Source of the DNA: Kibdelosporangium banguiense | GTDB taxonomy: Bacteria; Actinomycetota; Actinomycetes; Mycobacteriales; Pseudonocardiaceae | Reading direction: 5' to 3' | Length of the DNA: 64,000 nt | Assembly: GCF_017876405.1 (NCBI RefSeq) | Contig: NZ_JAGINW010000001.1 | Location: 8,507,203 to 8,571,202, forward strand | Part shown: one piece after another, positions 40,997 to 48,342 of the stretch | Layout: each line of letters starts with the position of its first letter | Position numbering within the stretch: position 1 is the first letter of the stretch | Translations under genes and position numbers: made by a program | The notes under the pieces: generated by a model | What the model was told of the DNA's origin: nothing | The model's input: the letters and a program-made list of their open reading frames with translations, nothing else | Database searches by the model: none

Positions 40997-41007
40997 TTTG
41001 CAGAAAA
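40997..41007. promoter_or_regulatory. TTTGCAGAAAA operator-like site
   Basis: Lies 17 bases upstream of the LacI start at 40980 (in the leader read leftward), suggesting autoregulation. Same motif as 38747; symmetric partner of 41129. Confidence 0.55.
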
Positions 41008-41081
41008 CTCTGACATCGTCCCGCGTGCGGACTAGTCCGTCAAACCTCCAAAACGGCCGATGACCGGACATTGGCCCAACG

Positions 41082-41110
41082 TTGACACGGAAACGACCCC
41101 GCTCTACCGT
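41082..41110 (+). promoter_or_regulatory. Promoter TTGACA-N17-TACCGT of the ABC/dehydrogenase/pectate lyase operon
   Basis: Consensus -35 at 41082-41087 and -10 at 41105-41110, 66 bases before the binding-protein start. The boxes equal those of the pectate lyase promoter at 55418. Confidence 0.75.
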
Positions 41111-41128
41111 TCCCGGCACAGCATGACG

Positions 41129-41139
41129 TTTTCTGAAAA
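41129..41139. promoter_or_regulatory. TTTTCTGAAAA operator-like palindrome
   Basis: Perfect odd-centred palindrome about 12 bases after the expected transcription start, well placed to block the operon. Confidence 0.55.
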
Positions 41140-41175
41140 TCATGAAAGCGGCGCGGCGCAAGGACGGAGCGGGGC

Positions 41176-42456
41176 ATGGTTGCCAGGAGACTCGGACGGG
41201 CGGCGATAGCCGCGCTGGTGTTATCACCACTGCTGACAGCATGCGGATCGGACTCAGGCGGCGGCGCGGGCGAGAACGTGACCATCTCGTTCGCCTGGTG
41301 GGGCAGCGACGGCCGGGCCACCATCACCAAACAGGCCGTCGAACTGTTCCAGCAGCGCAACCCCACCATCAAGGTCGACACCACCTTCTCGGCCTACGCG
41401 GCCTACTGGGAGAAAGTCGCCACCCAGACCGCGGGCGGCAACCCGCCCGACGTGATGAACGTCGACTTCCGCTACCTCGCCGAGTACGGCGAGCGCAAAG
41501 TACTGCTGGACCTCAACGAGGGCGCCGGCAAACAGATCTCGCTCGCCGACGTCAACCCTGAGCTGGCCAACACCGGCGTGATCGGCGGCAAGCGCTACGC
41601 CGTGCCGTGGGCGCAGAACGCGTCATCGCTGGTCTACGACCCCGCCGCGTACACCGCCGCAGGCGCGGACCCCAGCAAGCCGATGACCTGGGAGCAGTTC
41701 CGGGCCGCGGCCGAGAAAGTCAGCGCCGCCGGCGGGAACAGCGTCCGTGGCGTGACCGACTTCGGCATGATCGACAGCGCCCTGGAGATCTGGCTGCGCC
41801 AGCGCGGCAAAGCGATGTTCACCCCGGACGGCAAACTCGGGTTCGGCGCAGGCGAACTGCGCGAGTACTGGGAACTGGCCGACAAGTTCCGCACCACCAA
41901 GGCCGCCACCGAGGCCGACGTGACCGCCTCATACAACACCTCACCCGAGCAGTCCCCGCTGGGCAAGAAGCTCACCAGCGCCGAATTCGCCTACGACAGC
42001 GTGTACCCGGGCTTCCAGAAGGCCAACGGCAAGGACCTGAAAGTCGCGCCGTACCCCAGCGACGACGCGAGCAACACCGGCCAGTACCGCAGGCCGTCGA
42101 TGTTCCTGGCCGTCTCCGCCCGCGGCAAAGCCCAGGAAGCCTCCGCCAAACTGGTGAACTTCCTGATCAACGACCCCGAAGCGGGCAAGATCCTCGGCGC
42201 CGACCGCGGCCTGCCCCCCAACCTCAAGGTCCGTGCCCAGCTCGCCGGCGCGGCCACCGGCACCAACAAGGTCATCTTCGACTACGAGGCCGAGATCGAA
42301 CCCAGACTCGGCCCGGCCCCCGCCGTCCCGCCCAAGGGCGCGGGCGCGATCCAGAAACTGCTGCAACGCACCTACGAGGAGATCGCCTTCGGCCGCCTGA
42401 CCGTCGACGCCGCCGTCGACCGCTTCATGTCCGAAGCCCAGAAAGACCTCAAGTGA
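41176..42456 (+). CDS. Sugar ABC transporter substrate-binding lipoprotein, CUT1
   Basis: 426 residues with a lipoprotein leader (MVARRLGRAAIAALVLSPLLTAC, Cys 23). The mature protein starts 'NVTISFAWWGSDGRATITKQAVELFQQRNPTIKVDTTFSAYAAYWEKVATQTAGGNPPDVM', the family 1 solute-binding pattern close to oligosaccharide binders of the UgpB/rhamnogalacturonan and oligogalacturonide groups. It heads an operon with two permeases, a YesL-like membrane protein, a dehydrogenase, a PmoA-family protein and a pectate lyase, so a pectin fragment is the best guess for the ligand. The stop overlaps the permease GTG. Confidence 0.92.
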   Translation: MVARRLGRAAIAALVLSPLLTACGSDSGGGAGENVTISFAWWGSDGRATITKQAVELFQQRNPTIKVDTTFSAYAAYWEKVATQTAGGNPPDVMNVDFRYLAEYGERKVLLDLNEGAGKQISLADVNPELANTGVIGGKRYAVPWAQNASSLVYDPAAYTAAGADPSKPMTWEQFRAAAEKVSAAGGNSVRGVTDFGMIDSALEIWLRQRGKAMFTPDGKLGFGAGELREYWELADKFRTTKAATEADVTASYNTSPEQSPLGKKLTSAEFAYDSVYPGFQKANGKDLKVAPYPSDDASNTGQYRRPSMFLAVSARGKAQEASAKLVNFLINDPEAGKILGADRGLPPNLKVRAQLAGAATGTNKVIFDYEAEIEPRLGPAPAVPPKGAGAIQKLLQRTYEEIAFGRLTVDAAVDRFMSEAQKDLK

Positions 42457-43418
42457 CAGTCCTCAAGAACCCGCCGCCGTCCCCTGCAACAGCGGTGGAG
42501 GCCCCACGGGACCGCCGTCCCCGTGGGGCCAGGCGGCGGGCCGATCACCAGCCCCAGGCCTACGTCTTCCTCGCGCCCTGGATCCTCGGCGCGATCGCGC
42601 TGACGGTCGGGCCGATGGTCGTCTCGCTGTACCTGTCGTTCACCGAGTACGACCTGTTCACCCCGCCGCGCTGGGTGGGCCTGGACAACTTCGTGCACAT
42701 GTTCACGCAAGACGACCGCTACCTGCGCTCGGTACAGGTCACCCTGGTCTACGTCCTGGTCGCGGTTCCGATGAAAATGATCGTCTCGCTGCTGATCGCG
42801 ATGGTGCTCAACACCCGCGCCGCGGCCAACGGCTTCTACCGCGCGGCGTTCTACGCCCCCTCACTGCTGGGCGCGAGCGTCGCGGCGGCCCTGGTGTGGC
42901 GGGCGATGTTCACCGAAGGCGGCACCGTCAACGAAGTGCTCGCCGGCCTCGGCTGGGACACCCCCAGCTGGGTCGACGACCCCGGATACACCATCTGGGC
43001 CATCATCCTGCTGTCGGTGTGGCAGTTCGGCGCGCCCATGGTGATCTTCCTGGCCGGGCTCAAGCAGATCCCGCGCGAGCTCTACGAAGCGGCCGAAGTG
43101 GACGGTGCCGGCCCGGCCCGCAGGTTCTGGCACATCACCCTGCCGATGCTCTCCCCGGTGATCTTCTTCAACCTGGTGCTGGAGGCCATCCACGCCTTCC
43201 AGGTGTTCACCCCCGCGTTCGTGATCGGCGGCGGCCGCGGCGGACCGGCCGACTCCGCACTGGTCTACACGCTGTACCTCTACCAGGCCGGATTCGAGGA
43301 CTTCGAGATGGGATACGCCTCGGCGATGGCCTGGGTGCTGCTCGTGGTGATCGCGATCGTCACCGCGGTGATCTTCCGCAGCGCGAAGCTGTGGGTGTTC
43401 TACGGAGACAAGTCGTGA
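42453..43418 (+). CDS. Sugar ABC transporter permease, MalF/LplB-like
   Basis: 321 residues from GTG 42453, overlapping the previous TGA (GTGA). A long Pro/Arg-rich cytoplasmic N-terminus (~35 residues) precedes 'AYVFLAPWILGAIALTVGPMVVSLYLSFTEYDLFTPPRWVGLDNF', the classic first helix and loop. The EAA motif is 'LYEAAEVDGAGPARRFWHITLPML' (about residues 209-232). It pairs with the permease at 43415. No ATPase is encoded in this operon; the MsmX/UgpC-type ATPase at 2204 or another genomic copy would have to serve. Confidence 0.93.
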   Translation: MTVLKNPPPSPATAVEAPRDRRPRGARRRADHQPQAYVFLAPWILGAIALTVGPMVVSLYLSFTEYDLFTPPRWVGLDNFVHMFTQDDRYLRSVQVTLVYVLVAVPMKMIVSLLIAMVLNTRAAANGFYRAAFYAPSLLGASVAAALVWRAMFTEGGTVNEVLAGLGWDTPSWVDDPGYTIWAIILLSVWQFGAPMVIFLAGLKQIPRELYEAAEVDGAGPARRFWHITLPMLSPVIFFNLVLEAIHAFQVFTPAFVIGGGRGGPADSALVYTLYLYQAGFEDFEMGYASAMAWVLLVVIAIVTAVIFRSAKLWVFYGDKS

Positions 43419-44251
43419 GCACCAGGTTCAAGACCGTCATCTGGCACGTGCTGTGCCTGGGCGCGGTCGCGGTCGTGCTGTATCCACTGGTGTGGCTGGC
43501 GTTCGCGTCGGTGAAGCCGCCCGAGGAAGTGCTCTCCAGCCTGAACCTGCTGCCCAGCCGGGTGGTGCTCGACGGCTACCGGCAAGGCTGGGAAGGCGCG
43601 GCCGGAACCGGGTTCGGCACGTTCTTCCTCAACTCGTTCATCGTCGCGATCCTGTCGGTGGCCGCGAACGTGTTCTCCTGCACGCTGGCGGCGTACGCGT
43701 TCGCGCGCCTGCGGTTCCGGTTCTCCGGGCCGCTGTTCGCGTTCATGATCGCGACCCTGATGCTGCCCCACCACGTCACGCTGATCCCGCAGTACGTGAT
43801 CTTCCAGCAGGCCGGGCTGGTCAACACCTTCGTCCCGCTGATCCTGCCGAAACTGCTGGCCACCGAGGCCTTCTTCGTGTTCCTGATCGTGCAGTTCATG
43901 CGCGGCATCCCGCGGGAGCTCGACGAGGCGGCCACCATCGACGGCTGCGGGGTCTACCGCACGTTCTGGTTCGTGGTGCTGCCACTGGCCAAACCGGCAC
44001 TGGTCACCACGTCGATCTTCACGTTCATCTGGACCTGGAACGACTTCTTCACACAGATGGTGTACCTCAACGACGCGGAGAAGTTCACCGTCCCCCTGGG
44101 ACTGCGGCTGTTCGTGGACACCAGCAGCCAGTCCAACTTCGGCGCGATGTTCGCCATGTCGGCGCTCGCGCTGGTGCCGATCGTGTTGTTCTTCCTGGTG
44201 TTCCAGCGCCTGCTGGTCGAGGGCGTGAGCACCAGCGGACTGAAGGGGTGA
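43415..44251 (+). CDS. Sugar ABC transporter permease, MalG-like
   Basis: 278 residues from GTG 43415 (GTGA overlap). It starts with a membrane helix 'VIWHVLCLGAVAVVLYPLVWLAFASVKPPEEV', and the EAA loop 'ELDEAATIDGCGVYRTFWFVVLPLAKPAL' lies at about residues 168-196. The C-terminal 'QRLLVEGVSTSGLKG' is the normal MalG-type end ('…GL.aGavKG'). Its stop shares a base with the next start (TGATG). Confidence 0.93.
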   Translation: MSTRFKTVIWHVLCLGAVAVVLYPLVWLAFASVKPPEEVLSSLNLLPSRVVLDGYRQGWEGAAGTGFGTFFLNSFIVAILSVAANVFSCTLAAYAFARLRFRFSGPLFAFMIATLMLPHHVTLIPQYVIFQQAGLVNTFVPLILPKLLATEAFFVFLIVQFMRGIPRELDEAATIDGCGVYRTFWFVVLPLAKPALVTTSIFTFIWTWNDFFTQMVYLNDAEKFTVPLGLRLFVDTSSQSNFGAMFAMSALALVPIVLFFLVFQRLLVEGVSTSGLKG

Positions 44252-44796
44252 TGGCGTTGTGGCGTGACCGGCTCACGGAGTTCTCCGACTGCCTGCAGCT
44301 CGGCGTGCTGGTCTGCGTGGCTGCGCTGCCCGTGGTCACCGCCGCGCCCGCGTTCGCGGCGGGCTGCCGGGTGGTGCACCGATGGCGAGACGGCGACTCA
44401 CCACCCATGTGGCAGACCTTCCGGGCCGAGTTCGTCCGGCAGCTGCGCGGCGGCATCCCCTTCTCCATCAGCGTGGCCGCGCTGACCCTGATGCTGAGCG
44501 TGGACCTGGCGCTGCTCGGCAACGGCCTGCCGGGCAAGCAGTTCTTCGCCATCGCCCTGCCCGTGCTGTTGGCGGCCCTGGCCATCGTGACACTGCGGAC
44601 CTGCTCGGTCGTGCCCGCACACACCGGATGGATGCCCGCGCTGCGCACCGCCGTACGCCTCAGCGCCGACATCCGCGGGTCCGCGCTGCTGGCCGGCGCG
44701 GTCGTCACCGCCGGGGTCCTGGTCTGGATGCAACCACTGATGCTGCTGCTGGTCGCCGGGCCACTGGCCCTCGCGGCGGTCGGGACCACCCGGTGA
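44251..44796 (+). CDS. YesL-like (DUF624) membrane protein
   Basis: 181 residues with about five hydrophobic segments. 'LQLGVLVCVAALPVVTAAPAFAAGCRVVHRW' (about 14-44) resembles the opening of YesL/DUF624 proteins, which sit in Bacillus operons for rhamnogalacturonan uptake next to the permeases. Function is not known; an accessory role in the ABC transporter is usually supposed. It is joined to both neighbours by overlapping start/stop codons. The assignment is weaker than for its neighbours because the family is poorly conserved. Confidence 0.65.
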   Translation: MALWRDRLTEFSDCLQLGVLVCVAALPVVTAAPAFAAGCRVVHRWRDGDSPPMWQTFRAEFVRQLRGGIPFSISVAALTLMLSVDLALLGNGLPGKQFFAIALPVLLAALAIVTLRTCSVVPAHTGWMPALRTAVRLSADIRGSALLAGAVVTAGVLVWMQPLMLLLVAGPLALAAVGTTR

Positions 44797-45911
44797 CGCC
44801 GCCGAAAGTGGTGGTGTTCGGCACGTCCGGATACGCCGGTGTGCACCTGCGCCGCGCCCGCGCCATGCACGACACCGCCGAGATCCGCTTCGTGGGCGCC
44901 TGCGACGTGCGCGAACCAGCACCGGACGCCAGAACCGTCCTGCCCGACGACGCGGTGCTCACCGACAACGCCCAGGACCTGTTCGACCGCACCGCGCCGG
45001 ACATCGCAGTCGTGGCCACCCCACCACACACCCACCTGCCGGTCGCCCTGACCGCCATCGCGGCCGGATGCCATGTCCTGCTGGAAAAACCCCCGGTCCA
45101 GGATCTCGACTCCTTCCAGCAGCTGGCCACCAAAGCCCAGCGGGCCGGCGTGCGCTGCCAGGTCGGCTTCCAGAGCTTCGGCTCAGCCGCCCTGCACGCC
45201 CTGCGCGCGGCGATCGCCACCAGCGCCATAGGCCGGCTCACCGGGGTCGGCACCGCAGGCGCGTGGGTCCGCCGGGACGCCTACTACACCCGCAACCCCT
45301 GGGCCGGGCGGCGCACCCTCGACGGCAAGTCCGTTGTGGACGGTTCGCTGACCAACCCGTTCGCGCACGCCATCGCCACCGCGATCCTCGTCGCGGGCAA
45401 AGCCGAGGTACTGCCCGCGACGATCGAGACCGAGCTGTACCACGTGCGGCCCATCGAGGCCGACGACACCGCCTGCGCCCGGATCGTGTTCGCCAACGGG
45501 ATCAAGATCGTCGCCGCGGCGACACTCTGCGCCGAACAGCAGGTCGACCCGTACGTCGTGCTGCACGGCACCCGCGGCAAAGCCCGCTGGTGGTACCGCT
45601 CGGACGTCCTGGAGGTCAACGGCGAACGCGTACCGGTCGGCCAGCCCATCGACCTGCTGCGCAACCTCGCCCGTCACGTCCGCGACAAGACACCGCTGGT
45701 GGCCCCGCTCAGCCAGACCCGCGCGTTCACCGCGTTCGTCCAAGCGGTCCGTGATCACCCAGGGCCGCAACCCATCCCGCCCGGCTGGGTGGACACAATG
45801 GACGAAGGACCGCAACGCCGCCACACCGTGCACGGTATCGACAAGTTCGTCGAATCCGCCGCCGAGACCATGTCGCTGTTCTCCGAGCTGGGCGTGCCAT
45901 GGGCGATCTGA
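44793..45911 (+). CDS. Gfo/Idh/MocA-family dehydrogenase with intact EKP motif
   Basis: 372 residues from GTG 44793, overlapping the previous TGA. N-terminal 'VVVFGTSGYAGVHLRRARAMHD', 'AVVATPPHTHLPVALTAIAAGCHVLLEKPPV' with catalytic E98-K99-P100, then 'GFQSFGSAALHALRAAI', 'GAWVRRDAYYTRNPWAGRRTLDGKSVVDGSLTNPFAHAI'. It is a close paralogue of the protein at 38787, and the two probably arose by duplication. Cytoplasmic NAD(P)-dependent oxidation or reduction of a sugar or its lactone is expected. Its last 13 bases overlap the PmoA-family gene. Confidence 0.9.
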   Translation: MTPPKVVVFGTSGYAGVHLRRARAMHDTAEIRFVGACDVREPAPDARTVLPDDAVLTDNAQDLFDRTAPDIAVVATPPHTHLPVALTAIAAGCHVLLEKPPVQDLDSFQQLATKAQRAGVRCQVGFQSFGSAALHALRAAIATSAIGRLTGVGTAGAWVRRDAYYTRNPWAGRRTLDGKSVVDGSLTNPFAHAIATAILVAGKAEVLPATIETELYHVRPIEADDTACARIVFANGIKIVAAATLCAEQQVDPYVVLHGTRGKARWWYRSDVLEVNGERVPVGQPIDLLRNLARHVRDKTPLVAPLSQTRAFTAFVQAVRDHPGPQPIPPGWVDTMDEGPQRRHTVHGIDKFVESAAETMSLFSELGVPWAI

Positions 45912-46846
45912 ACAGCGTGTCCGACCAGTTGAAACTGGTGACCAGCAACGGGTTCGTGCGCGTTTCGGCAGGCGAGGTCGACCTGGCCGAATACGTCACC
46001 GACCCAGGGGTTCCCCAGTCGGACTCCCCGAAACCGTACCTGCACCCCCTGCGCACCATCGCCGGCGACGTGGTCAGCGCGATCCGGCCACACGACCACA
46101 CCTGGCACAACGGCCTGCAGTTCACCGCGGCCAACCTCTCCGGCGAGAACTTCTGGGGCGGCCGGACCTTTGTCCGCGGCCAGGGCTACACCCCGCTGGA
46201 CAACAACGGCTCGATGCGGCACGTCAACTGGCAGCACGCCCGCTGCGAGAACGGCCGCGCCGAACTGCGCCACCAGTTGGAATGGCAGACCCAGGCAGGG
46301 GAGTGCTGGCTGTTGGAAGACCGGTCCATCGACGTGGGCGAAGTCGACGTTCTGGACGGATCCTGGCTGCTGACCTGGAAAACGCACCTGCACAACACCA
46401 GCGGACGGCAACTGCGGTGGGGCAGCCCGGTGACCGAGGGCCGCCCCACCGCGGGCTACGGCGGGCTGTTCTGGCGCGGCCCGCGCTCGTTCATCGGCGG
46501 CACCGCACGCACCTCTACCGGCGTCGAAGGCGACGACGCCATGGGCTGCCGCGCGCCGTGGCTGTCCTACACCGGCCAGCACGACGTCAGCCTGCGGCAC
46601 TCCACCGTGGTCTTCGTCGACTGCCCGGCCAACGTCCGCTACCCGACCCCCTGGTACGTGCGTACCGCGCCGTTCCCGGTGGTCAGTTTCGCGGTCACCT
46701 TCCACCAGCCGTTGCTGCTCGAACCAGGCGAGCGGCTCAGCCTGACGCACCACGCGATCATCGCCGACGGCCAGTGGGAGCCCGAACGGATCGAGAGATA
46801 CATCGCTCTTCGCATCGCTGCTCGCTGGGACAAGGAGAAACCATGA
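45899..46846 (+). CDS. PmoA-family protein (DUF6807)
   Basis: 315 residues from ATG 45899. 'PYLHPLRTIAGDVVSAIRPHDHTWHNGLQFTAANLSGENFWGG' (about 47-89) carries the conserved histidines (H-x-W-H) of the PmoA/DUF6807 family, with 'RHVNWQHARCENGRAELRHQLEWQ', 'FGGLFWRGPRSF'-type 'YGGLFWRGPRSFIGG' and 'YPTPWYVRTAPFPVVSFAVTFHQP' after it. Despite the family name it has nothing to do with methane oxidation. Members are commonly neighbours of Gfo/Idh/MocA genes in sugar operons, as here, and resemble galactose-mutarotase-like beta-sandwiches. A role together with the adjacent dehydrogenase is likely. No signal peptide. Confidence 0.85.
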   Translation: MGDLNSVSDQLKLVTSNGFVRVSAGEVDLAEYVTDPGVPQSDSPKPYLHPLRTIAGDVVSAIRPHDHTWHNGLQFTAANLSGENFWGGRTFVRGQGYTPLDNNGSMRHVNWQHARCENGRAELRHQLEWQTQAGECWLLEDRSIDVGEVDVLDGSWLLTWKTHLHNTSGRQLRWGSPVTEGRPTAGYGGLFWRGPRSFIGGTARTSTGVEGDDAMGCRAPWLSYTGQHDVSLRHSTVVFVDCPANVRYPTPWYVRTAPFPVVSFAVTFHQPLLLEPGERLSLTHHAIIADGQWEPERIERYIALRIAARWDKEKP

Positions 46847-48111
46847 GTTTCGCGAAGATCCTGCCGATCGTGGCCGCGGTAGGGCTGTTGTCCGCGGTGC
46901 CCGCCAACGCCGACTTCGAAAACCTCGGCCGCCAGATCCTCGGCCCCCGCGACGGCTGGGCGGCCGCGACCACCGGCACCACCGGCGGATCCACCGCCAC
47001 CCGCGAGAACGTCCACTTCGTCGGCACCCGCTCCGAACTCGTCGCCGCCCTCGCCGGCACCACCCCGAAGATCATCTACATCCGTGGGACCATCGAAGGC
47101 AATGCCGACGACAACAACCGTCCTCTCGGCTGCGCCGACTACGCCGACCCTGGCTATTCGTTGCCCGCGTATCTCACTCAATACGACCCCGCCACGTGGG
47201 GCACGGCGGAGCCGTCCGGCCCGCTCGAGGAAGCCCGGGTCCGGTCACAGAAGAACCAGGCAGCACGGGTGGTCGTCCCGGTGCGGTCCAACACCACGAT
47301 CATCGGCCTCGGCGACGACGCCACCCTGCTCGGCCTGACCCTGCGGGCCTCCGGCGCGGACAACATCATCATCCGCAACCTCCGGTTCGAGGACGCCTAC
47401 GACTGCTTCCCGCAGTGGGACCCGACCGACGGCCCCACCGGCAACTGGAACTCCGAATACGACAACCTGGTGCTCACCGGCTCCACCCACGTCTGGGTCG
47501 ACCGCAGCGAGTTCAGCGACGGCGGCAACACCTCCCAGCCGACCTACTTCGGCCGCAAGTACGAGGTCCACGACGGCCTGCTCGACGTGGTCAACGGCGC
47601 GGACCTGATCACCCTGTCCTACAACCACTTCCACGACCACGACAAGTCACTGCTGATCGGCAGCACCGACCGGCCGACCTACGACGTCGGCAAACTCCGC
47701 GTCACCCTGCACCACAACATGTTCGACAACCTCGGTTCCCGCGCACCCCGCGTCCGCTACGGACAGGTCCACATCTACAACAACCTCTACGTCGTCCCCG
47801 AGGCGGCTTCGTACGAGTACTCGTGGGGCGTCGGCTTCGAATCGAAGATCTACGCGGAGAACAACGTCTTCCAGACCGGCCGCGGCGTGCAGCCCAGCAC
47901 ATTCGCGAAATGGTGGAACGGCACAGTCCTGCACGCCACCGGAACCCTCGTCAACAACCGTCCCGTCGACGTGGTCGCCGCCCACAATGCAGCCTTCGAC
48001 CCCGACCTGGGAACCGACGTGGGGTGGACACCCACCCTCGTCACCTGCCTCGACCCGTCCGGCACCGTCGCTCGCCACGTCCGCGCCAAGGCAGGCGTCG
48101 GCCGGAACTGA
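46843..48111 (+). CDS. Secreted pectate lyase, PL1
   Basis: 422 residues; ATG 46843 overlaps the previous stop and follows AAGGAG. Signal peptide MSFAKILPIVAAVGLLSAVPANA. Cleaves de-esterified homogalacturonan by beta-elimination. The beta-helix has 'TPKIIYIRGTIEG', 'NTTIIGLGDDATLLGLTLRASGADNIIIRNLRFEDAYDCFP', the calcium-binding Asp cluster 'HVWVDRSEFSDGG' and 'DGLLDVVNGADLITLSYNHFHDHDKSLLIGS', and the catalytic Arg region 'VTLHHNMFDNLGSRAPRVRYGQVHIYNNLY'. An exported lyase translated in one chain with transporter and cytosolic genes points to pectin fragments as the operon's substrate. Confidence 0.95.
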   Translation: MSFAKILPIVAAVGLLSAVPANADFENLGRQILGPRDGWAAATTGTTGGSTATRENVHFVGTRSELVAALAGTTPKIIYIRGTIEGNADDNNRPLGCADYADPGYSLPAYLTQYDPATWGTAEPSGPLEEARVRSQKNQAARVVVPVRSNTTIIGLGDDATLLGLTLRASGADNIIIRNLRFEDAYDCFPQWDPTDGPTGNWNSEYDNLVLTGSTHVWVDRSEFSDGGNTSQPTYFGRKYEVHDGLLDVVNGADLITLSYNHFHDHDKSLLIGSTDRPTYDVGKLRVTLHHNMFDNLGSRAPRVRYGQVHIYNNLYVVPEAASYEYSWGVGFESKIYAENNVFQTGRGVQPSTFAKWWNGTVLHATGTLVNNRPVDVVAAHNAAFDPDLGTDVGWTPTLVTCLDPSGTVARHVRAKAGVGRN

Positions 48112-48212
48112 CGTCATCGATTGTGTCTCCTCAACACGTTCGTAGCGTGAGATCGATCACATTTCCTTTCCTTGCTCGACACTACCGCTGCCCGTCAAGT
48201 CTCCGCTCAAGT

Positions 48213-48226
48213 GGAAACCGCTTTCC
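48213..48226. promoter_or_regulatory. Chimeric LacI-type operator GGAAACCGCTTTCC
   Basis: Identical 14-mer to the one upstream of the pectinesterase (11180), extended here by a matching T/A pair. It lies 117 bases before the GH2 start. Confidence 0.8.
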
Positions 48227-48342
48227 AGTTGACCGTGAAATCTGTCCACTATGGACGAAAAGGCATCCTTCCTGGTCTTGACGCGGGCGGTCACGTGCCG
48301 TTCCATCTTGTTGGATGCTGTCGGAACGTGGAGGTTTACGCG

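Noticed and set aside
45899..46846. Reading the PmoA-family gene as part of methane oxidation
   Set aside because: The family name is historical. The protein is soluble, and the neighbours are sugar transport and dehydrogenase genes.
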